Below are positions 10,014 to 21,216 of a DNA stretch of 64,000 nucleotides, one piece after another. Positions within the stretch are counted from its first letter, which is position 1. Each line of letters begins with the position of its first letter. This DNA comes from Calendula officinalis (taxonomy: Eukaryota > Streptophyta > Magnoliopsida > Asterales > Asteraceae): NCBI GenBank assembly GCA_963853835.1, contig OY970822.1:10355501-10419500 (forward strand), given 5' to 3'. The translations under genes and the position numbers were made by a program. A model generated the notes under the pieces. It made no database searches. It saw nothing but the letters and a program-made list of their open reading frames with translations, and had not been told where the DNA came from.

Positions 10014-10031
10014 TTGGCGCCATCCGTGGGA
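10014..10031 (+). other. Primer-binding site of the Tat element
   Basis: TTGGCGCCATCCGTGGGA lies directly after the LTR end. TGGCGCC followed by a C/G-rich stretch is the usual form of a plant Ty3 PBS pairing with a tRNA 3' end; I do not name the tRNA. Confidence 0.7.
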
Positions 10032-10092
10032 CATGTTTTTAAACGGCGTTTCACTTTTCCAAAATTTTTCTGCTCAGTAATCAACCGTTTCT

Positions 10093-13000
10093 ATGGAGGC
10101 AACAAATCCATCGCACATCACTTCTTTAGCGCCAGCCATAACCACTACCGTGAATACCACCGCACCGGAGGCGGTGATGACCTCGCCTATTCGTACTATG
10201 GAACCATACGTCGATTCTGAGTGGACGGTGTCGGATGTGAGGTCGACGCGAGGGTATCCCTCTTTAACAAGTCCACTTTTCTCCACAAGGCTGGTTGGAT
10301 CAAGTTCGTTTACCTCACCACAGCCAGTGACGCCCATCCCTTCATTTCAGCCTCTTTTGTCCCACGGGACAAGCTCTCAGGAGGATGGCACGGATCAGGT
10401 CCTACAGCCTGTTTCAAACTTTCCCAGACCGCTACGCCAGGGGTTCGGGAGGATCCAATTGTGGAGTTACTCAGAAGGTTGGCTCAGAGTGCGCAGCCAC
10501 CACCACCGCCTCCTCCACCACCTACTTCAACGGACATGTTGTCTCAGTTGGTGGCGGCGTTGCGCCCAGCCCCGCGGCCAACGCTTGTCCAACCAGTAGA
10601 TCCATTGTCACAATTATTGGAGCAGTTAAGGCAGCCACCCACCCTACCACCACATCCACCACAAGACACATCTAATGACATGTTGCGCGTGTTGCAAGCA
10701 CTAGTGGCAGCAGCTGCACCACCCCGAGCAGCCACTATGCCTTTGTCGGTGGTTAGTTCGAAGTTCTGCCACTATGCCTTTGTCGGTGGTTAGTTCGAAG
10801 TTCTGTGATTGTGGCCAGGTTCCTACTCCCTGATAAACAAAAAGTTCCGTCCATCGTTGGTACTTACAACGGTACACGAGATCCCGATGACCACCTTGCT
10901 CTTTTTGAACAGGCCATTATGACAGAGAAATGGCAAGACCCAGTCGCTTGTCACATGTTCCCTGGCACGTTGCATGGTTTCGCTCGTGATTGGTTTGCTG
11001 ACTTACCGGAGAGGAGTATTCAAGACTTTGCAGATCTAAAGGCTAAATTTGTGACTCACTTTGTATAGCAAAAGAAGCAGCAGAGAACTCATATAGAAGC
11101 GCATTTTCTGCGACAAAGGGAAGGTGAGGGGTTACGCGACTTCATTCAGCGTTACACGCATGAGTGCCAGAAGATTGTCGCATTACCTGAAAGCCAACAA
11201 ATTTCGGGTTTTACCCTCTCCTTGCTCCCAGGACAACTGCAAGAGAAGCTGATCAAGCGAACTCCGGTCACTTTCAAGGAAGCCACTGATCGGGCGTATG
11301 ATTTCCTCAGATCCAAGAAAACTGTTACTCTCACACGGGGAGTTCTCAACAGGAGAGACAAATGGGGGAGCTCGTCAAGCGCTAGACCTGACAATCGCCA
11401 AGACATCAGGCAGGATAGCAGGCGCGATAACCGCAGAGATTTCAGGCGAGAGGACAGAAGTAGCAGGAGGCCTACTCCCTATGATCGTGGTACAGATCCC
11501 AATCTAAGTAAAAGTCCAAGCGAGATATTGAAGACAGAGCAGGTGGGGTCATCTTTCAAAGCACCTTCTCAGATGTTACACAAGTCTGGAAAGAAAAATA
11601 TGAGCAAACGCTGCGATTTCCATGAAGATTATGGTCATGATACTAATTCATGTAGAGAGCTAAAGGCTGAAATCAAGCGTGCCTTAGAGGAGGGTAAATT
11701 AGAACGTCTCGTACCAGGGGCAAGACAACATGCAACAAAAAATCCGGCCAAAAAGGCTTATAGTTGGCAGAAGAAAGGAGACAATGGTGATCATCCTGGA
11801 CCGCCCGATGGCCAAGTGCTCATGGTTCGAGGCGAGGCATCGTCTAAGAGAAAAGCATCGGTCCTCCAAAGCTGGATGATGGTTCCTATTTCCTTTCCCC
11901 CAGTAGCAGCTACTTCCAATAATCCTATTGTCATTAAGATCCGATTGTCCAATTATGAGATTAACAAATCTTATGTTGATACAGGCTGCTCTACTGACAT
12001 AGTGTTTGAGCATTGTTTCAGGAAGTTACCCCAAGCAGTCAAGGACACAAAAAGACCAGCGCAGGCACCGTTGGTCGGTTTTCCTATAGAAACACATTGG
12101 CCTGTGGGAGAAATAACTTTACCGATGATGATGGGGGAATATCCACAGTATAGGGTTGAAATGGTCGACTTTGCCATTGTCAACGCCCCTTCGGAATACA
12201 ACGTTCTTCTTGGCAGACCATCGCTAGAAAAGTTCAAGGCAATACCTTCCACTATTCACGGCATGGCGAAGTTTCCTACTCCAGTTGCTACTGTCAGGGG
12301 GCAGATGTCATGGCCACAGGAATGCAAGCAAGTCGAAAAGTCAAAGCCAAACACCGATCGGGCTACACAAGCGGAGGTCACGGAAGGTCCAGAAACCAAG
12401 GTAGTCCTCAATGCCAATTTTCCTGATCAACCTGTCATTATTGGCTCACAATTACCTTCGCAGATAAAAAACAAACTCATTAGTTTGTTAAAATCCAACC
12501 TAGACGTTTTCGCATGGCAGACATCTGATATGACAGGTGTCCCTCGGAGTTTTGTCGAGCATGCTCTAAATGCCAATCCAAACATTGTCCCAATCAAGCA
12601 GAAAAAGCGCGGACTTGCCATGGATCGCAGCAAAGCAGCATGTGAACAAGTCAACCAAATGGTAGCAAGTGGAATCGTCAGGGAGGTAAAATACCAGACC
12701 TGGATTGCTAACCCGGTCATGGTCAAGAAAAGTGATGGTTTATGGCGGTTATGTGTCGACTTTAAAGATATCAATAAAGCATGTCCGAAGGATAACTATC
12801 CCCTGCCAGAGATTGACTGGAAGGTAGAATCCTTGGATGGCTTCCAGCTAAAATGTTTCTTGGACGCTTACAAAGGTTATCACCAGATCCACATGAAGCG
12901 CAGTGACGAGGATAAGACAGCTTTCCATACAGACCAGGGCATCTACTGTTTCCAAAAAATGCCATTTGGTCTAAAAAATGCAGGTGCAACCTACCAGCGC

Positions 13001-15680
13001 TTGATTGACCAGGTATCTACTGTTTCAAAAAAAAAATGCCATTTGGTTTGGTCTAAAAAATGCAGGTGCCACTTACCAGTGCTTGATTGACCAGACGTTC
13101 AAGGATCAGATTGGACGAAATGTGGAAGCTTATGTGGATGACATTGTTATCAAAAGCAAGGCGGAGGATATCATGTTGGCAGATATAAAAGAAACTTTTG
13201 AAGCACTGCGGAGGATCAACATGAAGCTTAACCCTTCCAAATGCAGCTTTGGCATGGAAAAGGGCAAGTTCCTAGGGCACATCATCACGCCGAAAGGCAT
13301 TAATGCCAATCCCAAGAAAATACAGGCTGTTTTAGACATGGTCTCCCCATCCACCAAAAAGCAGGTGCAAAGTTTGAATGGTAAGCTGGCAGCACTCAGC
13401 AGCTTCCTCTTAAAAGCAGCTGATCGGTCTCTACCATTTTTCCACACTTTGAAAGGCAGCATAAAGAAGTAAGATTTTTCATGGACACCTGAAGCCGAAT
13501 CAGCCTTTCAAGAGCTAAAGCAGTTTTTGGCCACCCTTCCTACGCTCACAGCTCCTGTACCAGGAGAAACATTGGTGGTATACCTGGCTGCTTCTATGGA
13601 ATGTGTTAGCGCAGTTATGATGGCACAACGTGGGTCTACCCAAATGCCAGTTTATTTTGTTAGCCGGGTGTTGAATGGTCCAGAAATAAATTACCCGTGC
13701 TTGGAAATATTAGCCCTTGCTTTGGTACATGCAACTAGGCATTTGAGGTGTTACTTCCAGGCTCACCCTATTCATGTCTTAACAGACAAACCAATTAAGC
13801 ACGTCCTAGGAAAGCCTGAGATGTCAGGACGGTTAGCTAAGTGGGCAGTGGAATTGGGGGAACATGAAATTTCCTTTCATCCAAGAACTTCTATGAAAGG
13901 TCAGATCTTGGCTGATTTCCTTGCCGAGATAGACGAAAAAGATAAGGAAAGGCACGTGCAGGAGGAGGAAGATATCACATGGATACTTTTCACTGACGGT
14001 GTGCCTCTAACTTGGAGGGTTCCGGGGCGGGTTTAATTCTTACAGACCCCAATAAAAATGAGTATACGTATGCCCTTAAGTTCGAGTTTCCCACAACTAA
14101 CAATGAAGCAGAGTATGAAGCTTTATTAGCAGGCTTGAAAATCGCCAGGAAAATGGGGGTGAAAAGCATATATGTATTTGTAGATTCACACCTTGTTGCA
14201 AACCAAGTCAGTGGGGCATTCGTTGCGAACCAAACCTCCATGCAGCTATACTTAGAAGAAACTAAAAAGGTGATCTCAGACTTCACGAAATTTACCATTG
14301 AGCAAGTGCCCAGAAATCGCAACAAGTTAGCTGACGCCCTAAGCAAGTTGGCTTCGTCCGCCTTTGACCATCTTAAAAAAGAATTACTGGTGGAGATCTT
14401 GACAGAAAAGTCCATTGCGCGACCAAAGGAGGTTACCACTGTTGCAGAGGAAGAATGTTGGATGACTCCGATCTTAAATTTCCTCAAACATGATGTCCTA
14501 CCGGCTGATCCACAGCTCGCAAGAAAAATTCGAATGAAGTCACCAATGTACACGTTCGTGGACAACTGCCTGTTTCGCAAATCTTATCTGGGGCCACACC
14601 TACGTTGTGTTAGCCCAACACAGGCTAAAAGTATCATTGAAGCTGTACATAGCGGCACATGTTCCCTCCACGCAGGTCCATGCTCTGTCACTGGTAAAAT
14701 CATGAGATTGGGGTACTTTTGGCCAACGATGCATCAAGATGCAAGGGAGGAAATCGAAAAGTGCACAGCCTGTCAACAAAATGCTTATGTCGCCAAATCG
14801 CCAAAGCAAGATCTTATCCCTGTCACTTATGCATGGCCATTTTACAAATGGGGGATTGACATTGTTGGGCCATTTCCACCCGGCGTTGGCAATGTCAAGT
14901 TTCTCATTGTTGCTGTTGATTACTTTACAAAGTGGATAGAGGCAAAGCCCTTGACAACTATCACTGGGAAGCGTGTTATCAATTTTGTCTGGGAACACAT
15001 AGTTTGCAGGTTTGGGGTACCGCGTGTCATGGTAAGCGATAATGGCAAACAATTTGCAGAAGGTCCATTCAAGGCTTGGTGCTCTGACATGAGCATACAA
15101 CAGAGGTTCACGTTAGTGGCATATCCTCAAGCCAATAGCCAAGTCGAGGTCATGAACAAAGCCATCGTGAAAGCAATCAAAGCAAAATTGGGCCAGCGCA
15201 AAACTGCATGGGTGGATCTGTTACCAGGTATCCTTTGGGCTCATCGAACCACCCCAAGTACAACCACCTTTCAGCTTGGTTTATGGCACAGAAGCAGTCA
15301 TTCCTCCAGAAATTACTCATCCAACTCAAAGGGTTATGGACTTCAACCCTGAAGAGAATGAGGAAGCACTACGAGAAAACTTAAACATCGTAGAAGAGCA
15401 TAGGGAGATCGCTCTCATCAAACAGGCGGCCAGTCACATGCAGATGGCAAAATATTACAATCAGCGAGTCCGTCCTCTCTCTTTTCAGCCAGGCGATCTG
15501 GTATGAAGGAAGAATGAAGCCAGCAGAGTAGAAAGTCAAGGCAAGCTAGGCCTTACATGGGAATGCCCTTATCAAGTACTTCATGCTCATGGCAATGGGT
15601 CTTACACCTTGTCAGACATGGACGGACAGACTATTCCCAGGACATGGAATGTCATGAACCTGAAGAAGTGTTACGTTTAA
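10093..15680 (+). pseudogene. gag-pol of the Tat element, multiply broken
   Basis: Parts in order: Gag N-terminus with Pro-rich linker (10093-10800), Gag core (10805-11330, PDDHLALFEQAI, HMFPGTLHGFARDWF), CCHC-like zinc region (CDFHEDYGHDTNSC, about 11610), aspartic protease with DTG (about 11977), reverse transcriptase (about 12700-13400) with YVDD (about 13129), RNase H (about 13530-13950), archaeal-type second RNase H (about 14015-14360, NNEAEYEALLAGL), and integrase (about 14640-15350). Breaks: a 37-bp tandem duplication in gag; in-frame TAG at 11066; a ~74-80-bp tandem duplication in RT; TAA at 13470; frame changes near 10450, 14010 and 15280; TGA at 15504. The last codons end LKKCYV with TAA at 15678-15680. 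It cannot make a working polyprotein. Confidence 0.88.
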
Positions 15681-16115
15681 TAATTTGGTTTGATCATGTA
15701 TCCCAATTTTATTCAATAAACTCAATAAGATAACACTTTTTATTATGTACAATGTTACAACTCATGCATGCACAAGTGACACAGTCAAGAACATAGTTCA
15801 ATGTAAATTATACCAGGTCAATCAAACAACGTTGCTGGTCTATACACATGCATTCAATTTCATCTTTTGATCAACTTGATAAAAGATAAGCACTTCCTAT
15901 TCGGAAGCGACATCCTCGCGAGTAAAAACAAATGTCACCGGTTCACCAACAAATACATACATAATTTCTATAGCAAAGTACACACATAGAAAGAAACCAA
16001 GTAATTTCAAACGTAGAAATTCCACAAAATTATTCAAAGGTTGCAAAGCAATAATCCAATCACAAAATAAACCAAGTCAAAAAGTCATAACGTATCACAT
16101 GCATAGACAAATAAG
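15681..16115. other. Spacer between pol and the antisense gene
   Basis: Non-coding; a polyadenylation-like AATAAA (15715) lies just after the pol stop. Nothing else seen. Confidence 0.5.
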
Positions 16116-18415
16116 CTAAAGCTGTGGCTGTGCCGACAATAAGGCAATAATAGCTGGAAGTGACAACTCCAAATCTTGCACCGGGGTAGTCATAATGGGA
16201 AAAGCCCGGTCCGCAAATTTCTCACTCGCACGCGTCATGTTACCATGCGTCGCAGGGTCCAAAAAAGGCAAGCTCTCGGGAGAAATATCGGGGAGTGCAT
16301 CTTTCACTTTTTTGCTAGCATGATGTCTCCCAAACATATGAGAGGCACGGTTAAAGTCGTTCAGCACATTAGCAACATCAGGATGTTTAAGCAGCAAATC
16401 AAATAGCTGAGGCAATGCAGCAACTAAATCTTTCCTCATCTGCAGGGCAGCATCGCGTTCTTCACGCATCTGGACCATCGCTTGCCTCATAGTCTCTATC
16501 TCAACATCTTTTTCAATTACCTGTTGCTCTTTCTGCACCAACTGCTCATCACTGGCACTCAGTGTTGTTGACATCTCCTGTTTTTCCGTTTCAGCCTTAG
16601 TCAAAATGACCCCTTGCTGGGATATCTTCTCTTTAAGCATGCGCACTTCCTCTTGACAACGACTAGCTGTAGTCTGCTCAAGCACTAGATCTTTCTTTAG
16701 AGAGCTAATATCATCTTTGCTATTATCAACTTGCACCTGCAACTCGGCGCACGACTTCTTTAATTCCCCATGTTCATTGCTTACAAGCTGTCGGACATAT
16801 TCCATAAAACTATTGAACATATTTATACATGCTGCACCAACTACACCCTATGTACTCCCGGTCATCGATCCTGATGGTGCACCCTCGCTAGTTGAAATAG
16901 GCAGGGTAGTACACTGCAAAACGGGAGACTGTGTAATGCCGAAATTTTGGCTCGATGCTAACATGGTAGATCCAAAAGGAGCGCTGATCGTCCCAAACAT
17001 ACTACAGGTTGACCCAATTGTGACGCTTGCTCCAAATGATCCAGTATTACCCCCGCGATTTACCAAAGTAGCATTTGAGGCAAGATTAGAGGGGAAAGTC
17101 AATTTTGGCACCTTTGGCAAGGGGACGTCATAATCGCTTACATCTAGAGTCACCGCCCTTTTACCACGTCCTAACATGTCTCGGTCATCCAATCTGGGAT
17201 CTGGAATTGACGTTGCCCCCAGGTAATCGAAGTCCTCTGCATATTCACAATAAGATCGTTAAGTGACAGGTAATAAGTTAACAACGACTATAATTATGGT
17301 GTTACCTGTTTCATCTTCACTGTCACTCTCAGCGATAGTCCTGGACAACGACTTTTCATTATCAGCACCTGTGAAACATAAAAAGCATACGCTTACCTTT
17401 TACCATAGTCAACACATATGTGTAAAGGTTGTGCAATTACCTGGTGTCGAGTTGGACGTCGCCTTGTTGGTTGCGGTCGTGTTTATCCCAGAATTCACAT
17501 GCGAAGTGGCACCAGTTTCTTGTTCACCAAGGGTAACATCAGCAGGATGACTTTCGATCTCATACTCCATAAAAGCAGGATCTCCCTCCATGAAATCCAT
17601 CAAGCTCATGGCTGTAGGAAACATACAATGAGTCAGTACCTGTACAAAGATAATATAAAAACATGACAATATAACAACAGGAACCCACGTTTCCCAGTAT
17701 CCGAGTCCACAATCACAGGCTTCATCCCTTCAGCCCAATAATCCGATATACCAGCTAACACCAAAGCACCTTCCACATAAACCCGAAATACAATTGAATT
17801 TCGTAAGATCTGCTTGCATAGCCTTCCGCTTTGAGGTGTCAGGACTGGAGCATCGTTTAACGATTTGTCAAACCCAGTTCTCCATTTAAACAAGTTACTA
17901 GCCCAAATATTTCTGAAAGCGGCATCGACAAACACATATTTATATCTCCAATTCCTATGACTAGTAAAAGACTCCCGAATTTTTTTTTTCTTTCTATCTT
18001 TTAACTCTACAGAATACCAATCATGAGATCTCATCAGCTTATAACACGCCCTAAACAAAGGTACTGAGGGTTTTATTCCCATTGTCACCAATAACATCTC
18101 AAAAGTCGTGATTTTTGATACAGCTACTGGGTGTAACTGTGCAAACCCCAACTTGAAATAGTTCAGCACCCTCAGATAAAAAGCGGTGGCCGGGAATCTA
18201 AAATTGAAGTGGGAAAGGTAATGGATATAAAGGGCTAATTTTCCTTGCGGAGGGGAATGGGATCGTTGATCTGAAGTAGGTACAATAGCATTATATTTCC
18301 TAAGGCATGGATACTCTTCCATCAGTTTTGTTAGCATTTTGTCATTGACTGTGCTAGGGCTCTGAGAAACTGATGGAGCTTCCACCACAATCGCATCTGA
18401 CACTGGCTCTCCCAT
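16116..18415 (-). CDS. Spliced antisense gene of the Tat element (plant gypsy-associated protein), one stop inside
   Basis: Four exons fit well: 18415-17689, 17611-17441, 17368-17306 and 17236-16116, all phase-consistent, with acceptors TTTCCTACAG, TGTTTCACAG and GAATATGCAG. Donors are GTAATT and GTAACA for introns 2 and 3; the first donor, GTGGGT, is weaker. The first exon resembles the putative gypsy-type transposon domain of Tat antisense ORFs (YHLSHFNFRFPATAFYLR-like region, residues about 80-260). The last exon ends in a long coiled coil (residues about 480-600) and a short globular tail. An in-frame TAG at 16848-16850 interrupts the last exon, so the copy is probably inactive. Antisense extra ORFs are known in Tat elements; their function is unknown. 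The GC-rich repeat at 18.8-19.4 kb lies directly upstream and may hold its promoter. Confidence 0.7.
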
Positions 18416-18739
18416 TGTAAGACAACGACAACTACGCCTAATAAAATAACCAAGGATATAAGCTATTACTAACTACAGGGATGTAAACAAAGCACAGTAA
18501 TGGAAACGTAAATACGTACCTGTAAGGTAGCGAGCAACCCAGTTAAACCTGCAGCAAGACATACAATTACAGTTAGTAATGAGTTAATTATTTCAAGCGT
18601 ACAAAGTAGGCTAAACCCTAACAAGTTCGAGCTAGGCTAAACCTTAAACCACCGGTCTAAACCCTAATCTCCGAACATAAACCGCCGGTTGCTAATCAAG
18701 TCGGTCTCGGCTTGCTTTGTATCGCCGGTCCCTTTCCGA

Positions 18740-19440
18740 ACCGCCGGTCCGAGACCACTTGCGAGTCGCCGGTCCCCTTTTCGTACGACGAACTTGCGAC
18801 CGCCGGTCTGCCTTGGGCAGCCGGTCCACATTGCTTCGATACGGATCGCCGCCAATCCAAATCCCGAACCCGTCGTCGGGAACCGCCGGTCCCCCTTTCG
18901 TACGACGACTTGCGACCGCCGGTATGCCTTGGGTAGCCGGTCCACATTGCGTCGATACGGATCGACGCCAATCCAAATCCCGAACCCGCAGTCGGGAGCC
19001 GCCGGTCCCCTTTTCGTACGACGAACTTGCGACCGCCGGTCTGCCTTGGGCAGCCGGTCCACATTGCTTCGATACGGATCGCCGCCAATCCAAATCCCGA
19101 ACCCGCCGTCGGGAACCGCCGGTCCCCCTTTCGTACGACGACTTGCGACCGCCGGCCTGCCTTGGGCAGCCGGTCCACATTGCTTCGATACGGATCGACG
19201 CCAATCCAAATCCCGAACCCGCAGTCGGGAGCCGCCGGTCCCCTTTTCGTACGACGAACTTGCGAACCGCCGGTCTGCCTTGGGCAGCCGGTCCACATTG
19301 CTTCGATCCAGATTGCCGCCGGTCCAAATCCCGAACCCGCAGTCGGCCCGAATCCTGCGACAGCCGGTCTGCAGAGTCCTCCGGTCGCGGACTGTTTTGT
19401 GATGCTGCTTACCCTGCGACCGCCGGTCACTTGCGCCGCC
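18740..19440. repeat. GC-rich two-level tandem repeat, 116/117-bp units alternating
   Basis: Units start at the word CGA(A)CCGCCGG at 18797, 18913, 19030, 19146 and 19263, giving spacings of 116, 117, 116 and 117. Odd units (type A) share GATCGCCGCC, GTCGGGAACC and CCCCCTTTCG; even units (type B) share GATCGACGCC, CAGTCGGGAG and CCCCTTTTCG. The real unit is therefore a 233-bp A-B dimer. The fifth unit decays after about 45 bp. The word CCGCCGGTC also recurs outside (18660-18780, 19370-19440). The region is far richer in G+C than its surroundings, and long frames on both strands are a by-product of that. Confidence 0.85.
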
Positions 19441-19530
19441 GCCGGCACACTCGAAACAAAAAAAAAAATGCCGGAAAGAGAACTTACGCGTGTTGATAGT
19501 TACGACTAGCAAACCGTTGTTTTGGCAAAT

Positions 19531-19545
19531 CTTAACTTGGGGGCA
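19531..19545 (+). other. Polypurine tract of the Tat element
   Basis: CTTAACTTGGGGGCA lies just before TGATGAGGTTAG, the apparent 3' LTR start at 19546. A G-run followed by CA and TG is the usual plus-strand primer arrangement. Confidence 0.6.
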
Positions 19546-19776
19546 TGATGAGGTTAGTAGGGGTTAGCTATGTATATATAGGCAACTCCCGAAAACCTAA
19601 ATGATGATGGGCTATTATGTTCACGAGCCCATGTCACAATTGGATCCACTACTAATGATGGCCCGTGGTCACAATTGGATCCGCTACTAATGAGCGCCTG
19701 TCAAGTCATGACCGCCTGTCAAGTCATGACCACCTGTCAAGTCATGACCGCCTGTGAAGTTATCAGCCTGTCAGGG
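19546..19776 (+). repeat. 3' LTR of the Tat element, truncated
   Basis: Starts TGATGAGG and carries the same ATTGGATCC blocks and 18-bp CTGTCAAGTCATGACCGC tandem copies (about 19697-19755) as the 5' LTR. It stops after CAGCCTGTCAGGGCG, where the 5' LTR continues into CCCGTCATTGG, and DUF247 sequence follows. U3 promoter, R and U5 are missing. Confidence 0.8.
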
Positions 19777-20350
19777 CGCATCGAGTATGTAAAAAGAGTG
19801 CATCGAGTATGAACAGGGGAATTTGGTTCTCTAGTTTCACCATGTCTCTTCGAACCGAATCCAGTGAGCCACAAATCGAGAAAATCGGGTCACCTTTCGC
19901 ATAACCAAGCTCTTCGAATCCGTCTTTTATCCCTTTAAATAGCTCGAGAATGAAACAACCATCAAGAACCATCATCTTTACAAACTCTTTTCTGTTGAGA
20001 TTGATCTCACCCTCGTATGAATTACGTGCTTTTGGTTCAAGTTCTTCGATAGTGTCTAGATAGAGCTTGAAGTCATGGTTATGGCGATTGATGGTTTGGT
20101 AAAACGCACGCCATTTGTGGCGTTCCATGGGTTGTAGATGGCGGTTTTGACGGTGGTAAGGCCCGATGGAAACCACACTCGGGGTGTAAGCCTTTTTGTT
20201 AGCTTCACGTAGGTAACGAGGGACTTTGTAAATGCACGGTTTTCGGGTGAAGACCGATTCGTTGTCTAGCCGGGCTTTCTCGAGCTCTTGTTCGATGGTG
20301 ATGAGCCATTCGGATTGCGGTTGATGGTTTTCCTTCATCTTGTCGTGCAT
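19777..20350 (-). pseudogene. DUF247 (UPF0481) gene, C-terminal half missing
   Basis: From the ATG at 20350 the frame is open for about 190 residues: a leader (NHQPQSEWLITIEQELEKA), then the DUF247 core CIYKVPRYL, SVVSIGPYH, MERHKWRAF, KMMVLDGCFILELF and LENQIPLF. It runs into the Tat 3' LTR at about 19777, losing roughly 240 residues including the C-terminal membrane segment that anchors the family. At the junction the word GCATCGAGTATG occurs twice, 22 bp apart. It is closely related to the remnant at 7775-8901, suggesting an old local DUF247 cluster. A TATA-like ATAAATACTCC lies upstream at about 20412-20422. Confidence 0.85.
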
Positions 20351-21216
20351 TTTTTGAGGAATGATCTGAGAATAAGAAGTTGTCGTGTGTAGGACGACAA
20401 AAATAACAATAGGGAGTATTTATCAACTTAAGGTACTTGTGTACACGTTTTCTTGTTGTCCTAGTCTTGTGTCAACTTGCTGACTACACAAATATAACGG
20501 TAGTCGATATTAAACTAGCTTCCTTCCAAGTCAAACGAGTTAAATCCTAATTTGATTATGACACTTGTACCCGTTTGATTTCAAAATCTAAGATAACACG
20601 TTAAGTAAAGCCTAAAATGTATTTTATTACTATAAATTTAGTTTACCGAGTCTTTTATTATCCTAAACTATTAAAAGTGAAGTATGATATTCTAAACTTA
20701 CAAAAATAATCAATTTAATAACTTGACTCACTAATTTGATCTTTAATGTCATTTACTTTTCAATTTCAATATATTATTTAGTGCGTCAAAAATTCAAAGG
20801 GAATTAAATCATGCAAGTAAATGAGATCGAATTAATTAGTCATGATAGTAAATTGGTCACTATTGCCATTAGATTCGTGAATCAACTTCAAGTTACTAAA
20901 ATGCATTTTAGCCTTAATGGTTCTCTTTTCTACTTGAAAAACCTCAATGGTCCTACGAATTGAAACACGATAGCTATTTAGAGGCGAGGAATAAAAGAGA
21001 CGCAAGTATATTAGAAGCCAACTTGTTGAGTTGTGTTGATACAGATATAAACAAAACTTGGTATAACGATCAGTTTCTCTGATTCCATGTGAGTCAAATA
21101 TAATCAACCACAAACACAAAACTAACGAAACTGAAGCGAGAAAGAAACAGATTTAAACTAGTAAGAAAATTTGAAATAATACACCACCTATTTACTCTCA
21201 ATTTCACCCCATATGT
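20351..21216. other. Intergenic between the DUF247 remnant and the IRX14-like gene
   Basis: AT-rich. The part near 21216 is the 3' flank of the GT43 gene. No further gene, RNA or repeat seen. Confidence 0.6.

Larger units (their letters stand above)
9432..19776 (+). mobile_element. Decayed Ty3/Gypsy retrotransposon, Tat lineage
   Basis: About 10.3 kb between partial LTRs (9432-10013 and 19546-19776). It holds a PBS, a broken gag-pol with protease, RT, RNase H, a second archaeal-type RNase H and integrase, a spliced antisense gene, a GC-rich tandem repeat and a polypurine tract before the 3' LTR. The second RNase H and the antisense gene between pol and the 3' LTR are marks of the plant Tat lineage (Ogre/Retand/TatIV-type). 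Both LTRs are incomplete: the left lacks the TGATGAGG start found at 19546, and the right stops inside U3 at a junction with DUF247 sequence. Confidence 0.85.

Noticed and set aside
18664..19512. Long overlapping frames on both strands (up to 282 codons)
   Set aside because: Repeat-driven; units of 116/117 bp are open in several frames because of G+C bias. The products are only repeat copies.
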